NCBI RefSeq assembly: GCF_018143015.1
Contig: NC_054746.1
Coordinates: forward strand, 36,426,830 to 36,490,829
Length of the DNA stretch: 64,000 nt
Direction of reading: 5' to 3'
DNA from: Lytechinus variegatus
Taxonomy: Eukaryota; Echinodermata; Echinoidea; Temnopleuroida; Toxopneustidae
Of this stretch, positions 52,374 to 63,285 are shown piece after piece. Position 1 is the stretch's first letter, and each line of letters opens with the position of its first letter. Made by a program: the position numbers and the translations under genes. The notes below the pieces were generated by a model. It was not told the origin of the DNA and did not search any database. It saw nothing but the letters and a program-made list of their open reading frames with translations.

Positions 52374-55300
52374 TCAAACTTGAGATTTTGAAACGTTTGA
52401 TGTATTCAAATCAATAGGTATCGTCACTGGTGGCGATTTCTGCCTCTTTTTCCGACTTGCTTTCTGAACGAGGTCTCGAACCGCTGTCTTTGCTCTCTTG
52501 TAACTCGTCTTCTGAGAATTACCCATCCCTTTCAGTGCCATAGACATAATGCTCAGTCCCATTAATAGAAATACCACATGGGTAACATTCAATATCCACA
52601 AGCCTACATTGTGCTTCTGTGAATCCCCAGCCACCAGATCGCCGAATCCGATCGTGCTAAACGTTATGAAGCAGTAGTAGACGGCATCTTGGTAACTCCA
52701 GCCTTCGGTGTACATCAAGACAAAACCAGGAAAGAGGAGGAGGATAATGAGGATGAACGTCGAATAGATGATAAAATGAATGCATCTACGGGTGAGCTCA
52801 TGTGGTATCTTTACAGTAAGACGATGTGTCTGATGTCTTATCTTATTCCAGTATACCTGAAGGGCGTCACCGATTGTAAGAAGAAACCATCCAGTGAGGG
52901 GGATCCCAATGAATGCATAGAATGAACAGAAGATACGACCGCCGTCAGTCTTAGGGGCAAAATTTCCATAACCTGAAGAAGAAAGAGGATTGAGACATTA
53001 AATTGATTTGAATAAGAGTAATTGACTTAAGTAATATTACCATAAGATAAGGATCGTATTACAAATTTTGCACAATGACAACATAAGTTATGGATGAGTA
53101 AAACAAAAGTATGAAATTAGACAGGCCTAGATCAAACATGGTGTGGGTTTGCCTATAGAGCTTTCCCTTATTTTGTCTGTCAAAATATTCAGCTCAGACA
53201 AAATAATTTCAAGTTAATCCGTTCACTATGAACACATTTGCTTCATCAGGGTGGTCGTATTAAGTCACGCTGTGGGGAAGGGGGGGGGGAGGGGCATGCA
53301 GGGGAGCACTGGATCCTCCTATTTCAATTTAGAATAAACAGTTGCAACTTTTTGCTTGTCTTGCTGTTTACCTGATTAATGAATTATATTAATTCAGCAT
53401 TTTATAGCATTATATTCTTGTGTGTTTGGGGGGAGTGGGGCAAAAGGTATACTGAGAGCACCTGAGGGCTACAAAATGGCTGCAAAGCAAATGAGTGTTC
53501 ACCTCCATTCTCTAGCATACCTACGGGGGGGGCAGGGGGCAGTCTGCCCCCCTGACGAGTCACAACCCATGCAAAGAACGTATCCCTGTATCCCTGTCCC
53601 CTGACGACCTTGAAAACCTTTTTTGCCCCCCCCCCCCTGACGAGCTTGAAGACCTTTTTTTTTGCTTGTCAATTTTTTTTCTGGTACGATTGAAGACCTT
53701 TTTTTTTTGCTTGTCAAATTTTTTCGGCGGACGGTTTTGCCCCCCCCCCCGTGGAAAATCCTATGTACGCCACTGCCTTCATTATCTTGCATGGTGTGTA
53801 ATAACATGCAAAACTTCCTCAAGACCTACAAAAATACTGAAAAGTGTAATGTAATACACGACACTCCCGCAAATTAATAATGATTTCCATTTGCGTTTTA
53901 AAGAACACATTGCGATGGCCGGTGTATTGGGGGAAGCGCTTTACTTAGATTCTAATATCAAGTGTCTTCAACTAACAGGAATATAATCACGTCACTTTAT
54001 TATTTTTACTGTTATCATACAAAAAATGAGGGAGTATCGAGTGGATGATTTTCATAATTCTCCGAAATGTTATCTGTTTCCGATATGAAAGCATTGAAAA
54101 TTATTTTGATCCCTTAAATAAAAATCACTTTCGCGGAATCAAAATGACGTCACTGTAAAAAATTGCGGGTTAAAAATAATCATACCAAAATAGATATAGA
54201 AAAAATACTAAGCAAAATGCTGAATATGTCATCAAAATCTCATAACAAATAACAAAGTTACTGAATAGGCCTATTAAAGTTTGGAAATATTTTGTGAAAA
54301 CAGTTATTTTATGCACGCCATCATGAATATTCGTTAGGTCCGGGACTGATGACGTCATGTATCCCCACTCTCCTTTTCCTTATGTTATTAAGATCATGAT
54401 GATAATTATAAGTGTATACTGTAAAAAAAAATTGGGCAAAATTTCAACCAGCACGAGGATAATTATGTGTCCAACCAATTTGGGGCAGTGTTTTACCCCT
54501 GAATGCGGGAAGCATATTGTCACGTATAAGGTTAAAAATAACCAGCAATTACTTCAGAATGGGCAAAATTTTCATCACACTGGATAAATAAAAATGCCCC
54601 AAAGAAATGCCCAATGTTGGTTGGACACATAATAACCCTTATGGAGCATTTTACTCATTTTTTTAAAGAGTGTATTTATATGACTCCCTCGTTACAAAAT
54701 AGGTTGCAGCTATGATGATCTTGCTATTAAATCAGTTTTCAATCCAATTCTTTTCATTCTTGGTGAAGGAAATTTGAATAAACATAATTTCATAAAATAA
54801 AATACAAAAGAATTAGTGGGAATATGACATCATCAGCTCGCTTATTGCTTATTCATGGAGACATGCAACGCACTCTTAAAGGACAAGTCCACCCCAACAA
54901 AAACTTGATTTGAATAAAAAGAGAAAATTTTAACAAGCATAACACTGAAAATTTCATCAAAATCGGATGTAAAATAAGAAAGTTATGGCATTTTAAAGTT
55001 TCGCTTATTTTCAACAAAATATTTATATGAACGAGCCAGTTACATCCAAATGAGAGAGTTGATGACATCACTCACTCACTATTTCTTTTGTATTTTATTA
55101 TATAAAATATGGAATATTTTTATTTTCTCGTCATTGTCATGTGAAATGAAGTTTCATTCCTCCCTGAACACGTGGAATTCCATTATTTTAATATTTTGTG
55201 CTTCAGGCAATGAGGTCCTAATCATCAAATTCGTAAAAATTGAAATATTGTATAATTCAAACAATAAAAAACAAAAGAAATAGTGAGTGACGTCATCGAC

Positions 55301-56414
55301 TATCTCATTTGGATGTAACTGGCTCGTTCATATAACTATTTTGTTGAAAATAAGCGAAACTTTGAAATGTCATAACTTTCTTATTTTACATCCGATTTTG
55401 ATGAAATTTTCAGCATTGTGCTTGTCTAATTTTTCTCTATTGATTTAAATCAACATTTTTCTGAGGTGGACTTGACCTTTAAAAAAGTTGGGCAAAAAAG
55501 TCGATATTATATTATTTTTAACTATCACCATAGGCAACATATACTGTCCACACAACTATTGGTTAAAATCTGTCCAATTTGGGTAATAAAACTAATAATT
55601 GGGTAATAAATTTGGTAAATTGGATAACAATTACCCAGAATATATATATTACTTTAACCAACATACATTACACAACACAGTGGACAGTATGTTGCCTAAC
55701 ATTTAAGTGTGTAGAAATGTTTTGCCATAATAATGACAAACTTTATAATGTTACAACTTTGTTCTCCCTTGTCCGATTTCGATGAAATTTTCATGGTTCC
55801 GTTTGTCTGATTTTTTATAGCTGATATTACATTATTTTTCAGCCTAGAGTACCCCTTTAAAATCGATTTCAAGTCAAGCTGAGGATTCAAAGTCGATCAC
55901 AATTCTTGCGATTAGTCAAAAATTTGCAATTGATCGCTTGTCCCCTTGCAACAGAAAGTTCTTTATATTCACAGTTCTACTGTTAAAATTAATAGTGGTA
56001 AATTTCATTCATATTTGCAATCGAATGCTGATAATTAATATTTGTTGGAACGGAATTTGATTTACCTATGGTAGTAACAATAGTAGATGTGAAGAAGAAC
56101 GAAGTTGGTATATCCCATAAGGCGCTACTATCTCTGATCCTTGATTGTCGTGTCACACTCACCACACTCATTTCAATAGCTTTGTCCACATTCTCAAAGA
56201 AGTATTGAAGTGATTCGTTTGAAAGGCATGGGTGATCATCCATGAATTCGATCAGGGATTCATAAAGTTTTCTCTGTGAAGCAATGTTGTTGTCATTCTC
56301 AAGGCGATTGAAGACAACGGCGCCAATCGCTAAATAAATAAACATAGAAATTATCAAAATGATGAACCGTACGAACGGTCTTAAAATGCCAGATTTTTTC
56401 GATCTCTCCTTCAT
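52374..56414 (-). CDS. two-pore-domain potassium channel K2P-B, two exons, complete
   Basis: Exon 1 is 56414-56066 and exon 2 is 52972-52374 (minus strand); together they encode 315 residues plus TGA. M1 is ~14-36 (FVRFIILIISMFIYLAIGAV). The cap has Cys63 followed by a possible glycosylation site, Asn66-Glu-Ser. Filter 1 is TTIGYG (114-119), M2 ~128-152 with the usual GIPL (139-142), M3 ~181-205, pore helix 2 and filter GWSYQDAVYYCFITFSTIGF with GFGD (225-228), and M4 ~243-267. A Lys/Arg-rich tail follows. The 3.1 kb intron is phase 1 in the first filter Gly codon, as in K2P-A, but the rest is one exon, unlike K2P-A. The role by family is background K+ conductance in the plasma membrane. The cap CLSNESLQ(Y)F resembles TWIK-type channels, but I do not assign a subfamily. 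AATAAA on the minus strand at 51999-51994 is a candidate poly(A) signal. Confidence 0.92.
53511..53772. repeat. G-run repeat ending in TACGCCACTG
   Basis: It begins near CATACCTACGGGGGGGGCAG with GGGGGCAGTCTGCCCCCCTG, then contains three ~45 bp units of CCTGACGAGCTTGAAGACC with T runs. It ends CCTATGTACGCCACTG, the inverse of the CAGTGGCGTA terminus seen elsewhere. It sits in the K2P-B intron. The minus-strand 107-codon frame is repeat-derived. Confidence 0.55.
54430..54642. repeat. inverted-repeat element (TTATGTGTCCAACCAA)
   Basis: GGCAAAATTTCAACC and ATTATGTGTCCAACCAATTT at left are mirrored by GGTTGGACACATAATAACCC at right, with internal GGGCAAAATTTTCATC. It is a small MITE-like element in the K2P-B intron. 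Confidence 0.5.
54880..55478. mobile_element. TTAA-target MITE, 599 bp (family AGGACAAGTCCACC), second copy
   Basis: TTAA at 54876-54879 and 55479-55482. The ends AGGACAAGTCCACCCCAAC and AGGTGGACTTGACCT, and the subterminal AAAATCGGATGTAAAATAAG with its inverse, match the element at 11673-12261 almost throughout. It lies in the K2P-B intron. Confidence 0.85.
55531..55698. mobile_element. 168 bp MITE (TAGGCAACATATACTGTCCA ends)
   Basis: Left TAGGCAACATATACTGTCCA; right TGGACAGTATGTTGCCTA. The internal GGGTAATAA and AATTACCC phrases also pair. It lies in the K2P-B intron, 370 bp from its first exon. Confidence 0.75.
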
Positions 56415-56778
56415 TTTCGAACGCTTTATTTAGTCCCTGTGTTAGTTCCTGATGTAATGAAGTCGACATTGACATGTTAAACTATCGCATATCAATTTAG
56501 AAGTTAGCAACATAATGTCAAGCGAGAGCATTATTTGGAAATGATGCTATGTCGTAAATGGATTTTTATGGTAATGATTACGTCTGACTTTTTTTCATTG
56601 TAGTTTTATTCGATAAATTATTAAGGCGGGATATGCTGGTAGATCACGAGACAGAGGCAAAAAAATAACGTTGCAACAGAAAATATAAGAGGCCGCAGCA
56701 CTTTGCACGACTCTTGAGAGTTAATCAATCATACCAACTATTTCCTATATTTTCTAACATAATCGATTCCGAATCTTA

Positions 56779-57232
56779 TTGCTTTATATAGAGGCTTCTC
56801 TTAGGGAAGAAATATCATTTATATCTGGAAAAAGAATTTTGTCAATGGAGGAGTTAGTATCTAAAAACGTTTATGCAAATTTTATGAAATGCAACTTCTC
56901 AATACCTGATGTTTTCGAAAGGTTAAAAAACAAATATAGTTTCTCTTATGAAAAGATTGAACACATTTTTATGAGACCAAGACAATGTACTCTGAACAGT
57001 AGACTAAGAGAATTTCAGTTTAAAATGTTACACGGCATTGCTTAAACAAATCATCACTTGTTCCGTTTTAAAATCTCACAAAATAACCTTTGTTGTTATT
57101 GTAAAAAAGAGGAGGAAACATATCGCCATCTTTTTTTGGAATGTGAATATGCTTGTCTGGTTTGGGATAATTGTAAGGAGATGTTTGGTTTTATTTTTAC
57201 GGGTAATTTAAGCTGGGAGGAAATTCTTGTAA
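56779..57232 (+). pseudogene. LINE C-terminal fragment with zinc-binding knuckle (part 1)
   Basis: Plus-strand frames encode a region like the end of non-LTR retrotransposon polyproteins: NSRLREFQFKMLHGIA, a stop, then LFRFKISQNNLCCYCKKEEE, TYRHLFLECEYACLVWDNC. The Cys-x2-Cys...His-x4-Cys spacing matches the RT-associated zinc-binding domain. The stop at 57042-57044 and the interruption at 57235 show it is dead. It continues at 60207. Confidence 0.75.
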
Positions 57233-58179
57233 TAGCCCAGTCATTTTAGCCCAAATTTTGACCAAACTTGGAACAAATTGCAACAGAATTTTTTTTATCA
57301 CAATGCATTTCTGTAAGGTCCCTAGTACAACATACTAAAAGTCCCAAACTTTCCGAATAGGGGAAAGGCATCTAATTTGCATAAATCCAAGATGGCTGCC
57401 AAAATTAATTGATATGCCTTATCCTTAATATTTTCTGTACAGATAATGGAAAAATCTTGAAATGAATACGCAATTCACTATGATTAAGATATCATAAATC
57501 GGTTGCAATCGTTTCCGGGACTGTCCGGTTCATATTTTTCGAAAAATGTGAGAAATTATGCCAAAATTTTCGTATTTTCGGTCAAAAATTTGCATGTGCA
57601 TTGAAATCTTTCTGTTTTAACATTAGCATCAACAACTAATGTAAAATATCAGCATTCGACAAGAAAGGGGATATATCAACGAAAAAATTGATATGCTTCA
57701 TAACAGTATTAATGTCTTAACTTGCTTAGATTAAGGGCAAATACATCCGAATGTATTATGCGATATTGCGATAAAGTGACACCAAAAAAAACCTCCGTGT
57801 CCAGTCACTCTTTTATATCGACTACAACGCGATCGCTTGGATGCCTTTGAAGATAAACTAAATCGGTCTTGCCTCGCCTTTGTTGGTGTGACTAACACGC
57901 GTAAATACAATGACGTCTAGCGATACAAAGGTGTATATTACTTAAATTGATATGTGGGCAAAGGGCTTTTTCTTCATTTGAAAGTAACTTTTATGTTAAT
58001 GAAATTTTTTAGAAAAAGTTAGAGGATGCATAATTGATCTGCATGCTGTATGCAATTACGTTCAAGAACATCACAGCATAGTCCCGCAATAGCTTGTCAA
58101 AGTTACCCCCTTATCCGTAGCTCAACTATTAAAAATATCGTGCTTTTTGGAGCCCCCAATGTGACAACGCGGTGTTTTG

Positions 58180-58998
58180 CTACAAAGAAAAAAAAACTTT
58201 TATTGTCTAGAAATCACTTGGAGGCAAAAGAGCAGGCTTTTCTCTTTGAGTTACATATAAAGAAGTGATGGCACATCAAAGCCTACCCTTTCAGGGGTCT
58301 TCTGAAGTCACCAACCCCTTTTTGTATTTTGCTCATTTCTTGGAAAATTCGCACAATTTTTAGCTCCATTGAGGCAATAGGCGTTTCCCCCTTTGCCGTA
58401 AACCGATTTAATTGTTTTGTAAGCACTTGGGGATGAAAAAATAGATTTTCTTCTATCAGCTAAATTTAAAGAAGTGCTGGCACAGCAAAGTCTATCCCCT
58501 ACGGGGTTCGCTAAAGTCAATCACCCCTTTTCCATATTTTGCCAATTATGGAAAAATCTATAAATCCGGAGCCCTCATTGAGGCAAAAAGATGTTTCTGC
58601 TACAGTGTAAGCCACTTTTATTGTTTTAAAACCAATTGGAAACAAAAGAGTAGCCTTTTGTCTATGTGCTACGTATAAAGAAGTGCTGGCACATCAAAGC
58701 CTACATCCTTTAGAGAGCTGCTGAAATCATCCCACCCCTTCAGCGTATTTTACCCATTTCTTGTTAAATTTTGGAGCCCCAATGAGGTAATAGGCGTTTC
58801 CCCCTTTGCAGTAGACCACTTTTATTCTTTGGAACCACTTGGAGATAACAAAATTAGATTTCCTCCATCAGCTACATACAAAGAAGTGCTGGCATATAGC
58901 AAACCCTACTTCTCAGGGGTTTGCCGAAGTCAACCATCCCTTTTCCATATTTTGCCTATTTATGGAAAAATCTATCAACTCGGAGCCCTCATTGATGC

Positions 58999-59062
<64 letters not shown>

Positions 59063-59480
59063 CAAACCACTTGGAGATTAAAAAAATCCTTTATATCAGC
59101 TACATGTAAAGAAGTTTTGGCTCAGCAAAGCCTACCCCTCAGGGGTTCCCTAAGTCTCCCCACCCTTTTTGCCTATTTTCCCCTCCTTATTTTATTTATA
59201 ATTTATGGGGAAAATCTGCCAATTTGGAGCCCCTATTAAGGCAAAACGTTGTTTCTGCTCTATAGCAAACTTCTTTCATTGTTTCGTAACCACTTGGAGA
59301 TAAAAAAGTAGATTTTCCTCTATCAACTACAATAAAGAAGTGCTGGCTCAGCAAAGCCTACCTCCCTTAGGGGTTCCCGAAGTCTCAAAATTGCAGTTTT
59401 TGACCCCCCCCCCCCATTCGGGCAAAAGGCATTTCTGCTATATGGTTAAGTCACTTTTATTATTTGAAACTTAAAGATGA
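58180..59480 (+). repeat. ~209 bp satellite, about six monomers, inside the TIR element
   Basis: The phrase AAAGAAGTGCTGGCACAGCA (or a variant) recurs at 58261, 58470, 58679, 58882, 59110 and 59336, giving spacings of 209, 209, 203, 228 and 226 bp. Each monomer also has CACTTGGAGATAAAA, CAAAGCCTACCCC, AGGGGTT and TATGGAAAAATCTAT. A (TA)n tract at 59010-59060 interrupts one unit. Confidence 0.85.
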
Positions 59481-59495
59481 GTAGGTTTAGTCTAT

Positions 59496-59638
59496 CAGCG
59501 CATCGACCCTTCCCTCTTCAGGGACTCCAAATTGACAGATTTTCCCATAAATTGGCAAAATACGGCGCATCGACCCCTTCCCTCTTCAGGGGCTCCAAAT
59601 TGACAGATTTTTCCCATAAATTGGCAAAATACGGAAAA
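59496..59638 (+). repeat. two 68-70 bp tandem units
   Basis: GCGCATCGACCC(C)TTCCCTC, CAGGG(A/G)CTCCAAATTGACAG and CCCATAAATTGGCAAAATAC appear twice in succession. They are probably a shortened derivative of the neighbouring 209 bp monomer. Confidence 0.7.
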
Positions 59639-60206
59639 AGTGCTACTTTGGTATACAGTTAAATAGTAGTATAATAGGATGTGGCAGGTCTAATAGCTAT
59701 ACATCTTATTTTTCTCTTGAACTTTGAGATCGAGCAAGCAGAAAATGTCATTATTTTGGTGTACAATGTCACGTGACTAGCATATGATAGTTTCCGTGCC
59801 TAGACCCTTTCATGTTAAACAATTAATACAGTCCAAACAGAATCGAATTTATGTATTTAATGTTAATAGTAACAATGTTCTTGTGGTATAAATCTTTGCT
59901 TACTGATATTTATGATACAGCGATAGTTTGAGGAAGTCAATGTTTATAGTATATCGAGGCCGGAATTGATATGATTTGTAATCGGGTCTGAGTACATAAT
60001 ATACACTGGCGTCGTCTGCTACGTAAACTTAATGAGCGAATATGACCAAAATTAACCATTATGTTTATGCAAATTAGAACACTTTCCCCTATTCGGATTT
60101 TCTGGGACTTTTAGTATGGTCTTCTATGGACCTCAAAGAAACGTTCTGCATTGGAATAAATTCTGTTGCAATTTGTTCCAAGTGAAAATTTAAAATGACT
60201 GGACTA

Positions 60207-60422
60207 TAAGGGTAGAATTAAAGGACGAAGGAAAAGAACGCTTAATCAATCACTTTTTAATCTTTGTTAAATTTTTAATCTTCAAAGGGAGGGAAAAGGG
60301 TGCACATATAACCATGGATGAAATTAAAAGGAAATTTAAAGAAGAAGAATGGGAAGAAAGAAGGCTGGCGCTAGGTAGAGGCAAGATGTCTCTTCATTTA
60401 AGGAAATGGAAAAATCTTAATT
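60207..60422 (+). pseudogene. LINE C-terminal fragment (part 2), ending at its stop codon
   Basis: This continues 56779-57232 after the 2970 bp insertion. The frame reads RLINHFLIFVKFLIFKGREK, then DEIKRKFKEEEWEERRLALG and HLRKWKNLN before TAA at 60421. The KYFI-like block and ...KKW ending are typical of the extreme C-terminus of LINE polyproteins with the zinc-binding knuckle. Confidence 0.65.
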
Positions 60423-62240
60423 AAAAGAATAAATAGGGAGAGTGAGGCAAAGGTATACATACGAGAGACAAAGCCACAAAACAAAATAAATAAAACACAG
60501 AAAAAAACCAATACGGAGAATTGCAGTCCCTTCCATGTAGAGTATAGGCATAAATGGGAGAATGCTCCTAACCTGGGGACGGAGGGAGGGGGGGGGGTGG
60601 GAGGTGGAACAACATTTTTATCTTTTTTTTTTCTCTCTGATCATGTCATATATTTTTTTAATATTTCATTTTGTAATTGCTGAAATGCATTAGTATTAAT
60701 TTCTAGTATTTTTGAAGTTTGATGTATAAGTTGTATAATTATATTGTAATGGATTTTTTGTATAATTTATAATTATGTTTCAAATAGTTTGTACAAATTG
60801 TTATAGAATCTGATTGTGTATTTTGATTTGAGAGAATATAATAAAACATCCTTAAAAAAAAATTGCTTAAAAAAAATGCTTAAGATTATTTTTCTTCGAA
60901 ATTTTGCAGTTTTGACGTGTTCCAGATTTGATAATGGTTTGCTGAATTCTAATCTTTATTTTGTTGGTAAAATGACCTATCTGGATTCTGGAAAACAAAT
61001 ATCGCTGAATGTATACGATGTATAATAATGACAACAATAAAAACATTAACAATCTTTTCCCCTGGTCCATCACTGCAGTCTAAGGCGAAAAGTCCTGTAA
61101 GATCGTTTTCTTTCCAAAATGCTTATTGTATGCAGGGGCGATGCCCCCTGATTTTACAAGCAGTTGAAAAGAGGGAAGCTGAGGAGAACAGAGGAGGGGA
61201 AAAGGATGTACAAAATGGGATAGGAAAAAGAGGTAATTTAGACCCATGATGAACGCCTATTACTTTAAAGAAGCTTATAAGGTTTTCTGGAAGAAATTGC
61301 GATTCTGCTCCTTCTACTGGCGTAAAGAGGGGGGGGGGGGTCTGGAATCCTCAAAAGTTCCACAAAGAAAAAAAAGAGGCAAAACAGAATGAAAATGAAA
61401 GAAAAAATGAAATAACTAATATCAATGTTGAATCAATTCAAAGTCACAAAAATTAAATTTCTGTTTTTCAAATGCCCTAATTTTTTGCTCGCAACATTTG
61501 GCACCATAGGCCATGTTCAGACGCTTCAAATTTGTTGGCTCATTTCGTTACTGGCTCCTCTTAAATGTCATATCGCTTCAGTTTTTGTTGCCTCGATTGT
61601 CAGAAAAGATATATCGAATTCCATCTTGTATATAGAAGCTACACTATTATACAAGTACATGTTACGTAATGCGTCATCAATATTAATAGTAAGATATTTT
61701 ACCCATTACATAACGAGTCATGTTCACATAAAATTCCGCCGGAGTCTACTGACAATAACACTATTATGTTTTATCAAATGAAGAAAACTGAGTAAAATCA
61801 AACCAAAAAGCGAAGGACCCAAGAACGCGATAAAGGACATTCAAATCGACTTTTTTTCGTTATATATATATATTTTGAAATGTGGTATTGTAATTCTTGA
61901 TAAGCATGTCTTCAAAAAGTAGCTTCTTTTATCCAAGTGATATTCATGACAAGGAGTGTTTTTTTTTCATATACAATGAGCTTGGTGCAGACGAAACACT
62001 ATATTCGGCCACTGCTGCTCTAAATATTGACCAAATTTAACGTTTTTGGTATTTTTATAAAGAAGAAAAATAATTCTTTCAGGTAATGTGTCTGGATTTT
62101 TTAAAAGGATTTTGTAACTATAGGTGAACTTTTGATCTAAAACATGATACACTTAATTTCTGTTTGCGGAGCCCAAATGATTTTTATGATAAAGCTGAAG
62201 ATCTAAGCTTAAATGTGCTATAGTTTTTATAAAAAGAGGT
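60423..62240. other. probable LINE 3' tail, then gene-free repeats
   Basis: AT-rich, with T/A runs around 60620-60870 that could be the LINE 3' UTR and poly(A). A GCAGGGGCGATGCCCCCTG palindrome near 61134 and an ACTGGCGTAAAGAGGGG end near 61317 suggest other degenerate elements. The open frame at 61425-61781 has no recognisable family. Confidence 0.35.
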
Positions 62241-62241
62241 A

Positions 62242-62519
62242 TTTTAGATGGGTCATCAGCCAGCTTTTCATAGGCCAAGTACAGTTAGCAGCCTAAAAAC
62301 AAGAATACTACGCTCTGGTTGGTTATAGAGACCACACATCCACTCAATTCCAACAGTTTCCACACGAGGCTACTCCAAGGTCACACTCACCATGTGGTTG
62401 CCCACTCATGTTGTTTTGAAAAAAATATTCCTCCAATCAGAACTCTGGATTTTATGTTACTCAGAAATTGTTGTATATTGTATCTTGTTGAAAAAAGATG
62501 GCTGCTGACCCATCTAAAA
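62242..62519. mobile_element. 278 bp MITE (TTTTAGATGGGTCATCAGCC ends)
   Basis: Left TTTTAGATGGGTCATCAGCC with AGCTTTT; right AAAAAAGATGGCTGCTGACC with CATCTAAAA, the inverse. No coding content. Confidence 0.75.
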
Positions 62520-62964
62520 GACGTCACTTATCAAGGGTGATATTGTAAAAAAGTACAGTTTGAGCTTTCTGATGATATAAATAGTATTTCTATGTATGGG
62601 AGTGTTGCACAATTTGTAAATGAAAACACACGAAGAAAATTCCGTTTGAGGCATCTTTTCAGGCCTGAAATTCACTTATCAAAATATTTTATTCAAAATA
62701 AATGACAAATATAAAAGAGTAACGTTTACTCTTTCCTATGGTACAAAAGTATTTAAATTTACTTGAGGATAAAGTGGTTAAATTCTTTGAGAAAGAAAGT
62801 CTCACAATTCGCGAGGAGATGAATTCAGCTACGAGAGGACTTTGATAAATCTTGCTCATTAGCATAGGAACCTGCAGTCTGACTGGAATCCTGAATATCA
62901 TGATTTTGAATTCAGGATATGAAGTGATTAATTATGCATATGTTACTTTTATTTGAATCAGTTT

Positions 62965-63285
62965 GACAGTTCGCCTGGATCGCGATCGATAAAATATTTG
63001 TACCAAGTGTAAACACAATTGATGCAAAAATAAAGAGATGAGAGCAATATGAACAAAACTTGACCTTTTGACCCCTAGATGACCTTTGACCCCATCACCC
63101 TCGTGGACACATATGCGGTATTGCCCAAGAATCATGTGTACCAAGTGTCAACATAATTGATGCAGAAATAAAGAAATGAGAGCAAGTTGAACACAAATTT
63201 CAACATTAACACACTTACGACCAACAGGAAAAGTTATTACTAAAATACTAGGTCTCTACCCATCCAGGCGAGACAAAAAGCATTA
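62965..63285 (-). repeat. reversed GTCTCGCCTGG-type repeat fragment
   Basis: It ends CCATCCAGGCGAGACAAAAA, the inverse of a GTCTCGCC start, and begins near TTCGCCTGGATCGCG. Two units share TACCAAGTGT, AACA(C/T)AATTGATGCA and AATAAAGA(G/A)ATGAGAGCAA. TGACCTTTTGACCCCTAG and TGACCTTTGACCCC give half-sites of the AGGTCA type but not the exact 13-mer. Confidence 0.5.

Larger units (their letters stand above)
57235..60204. mobile_element. 2970 bp TIR element (GYCCAGTCATTTTA ends, TA duplication) inserted in the LINE
   Basis: The left end is GCCCAGTCATTTTA, then CTTGGAACAAATTGCAACAG. The right end is the inverse, CTGTTGCAATTTGTTCCAAG and TAAAATGACTGGAC. Further inverse phrases are ACTAAAAGTCCCA and CCGAATAGGGGAAAG against CTTTCCCCTATTCGG and TGGGACTTTTAGTA. 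TA flanks both ends (57233-57234 and 60205-60206). The interior has no transposase but carries a satellite array. The target LINE resumes on the far side, out of frame by the residual bases. Confidence 0.85.

Noticed and set aside
53499..53822. 107-codon minus-strand frame rich in Gly and Lys
   Set aside because: Encoded by C/G runs and T-rich tandem units of the TACGCCACTG-ended repeat.
61425..61781. 118-codon open frame as a small membrane protein
   Set aside because: Isolated, AT-rich, with no recognisable domain or splice partner.
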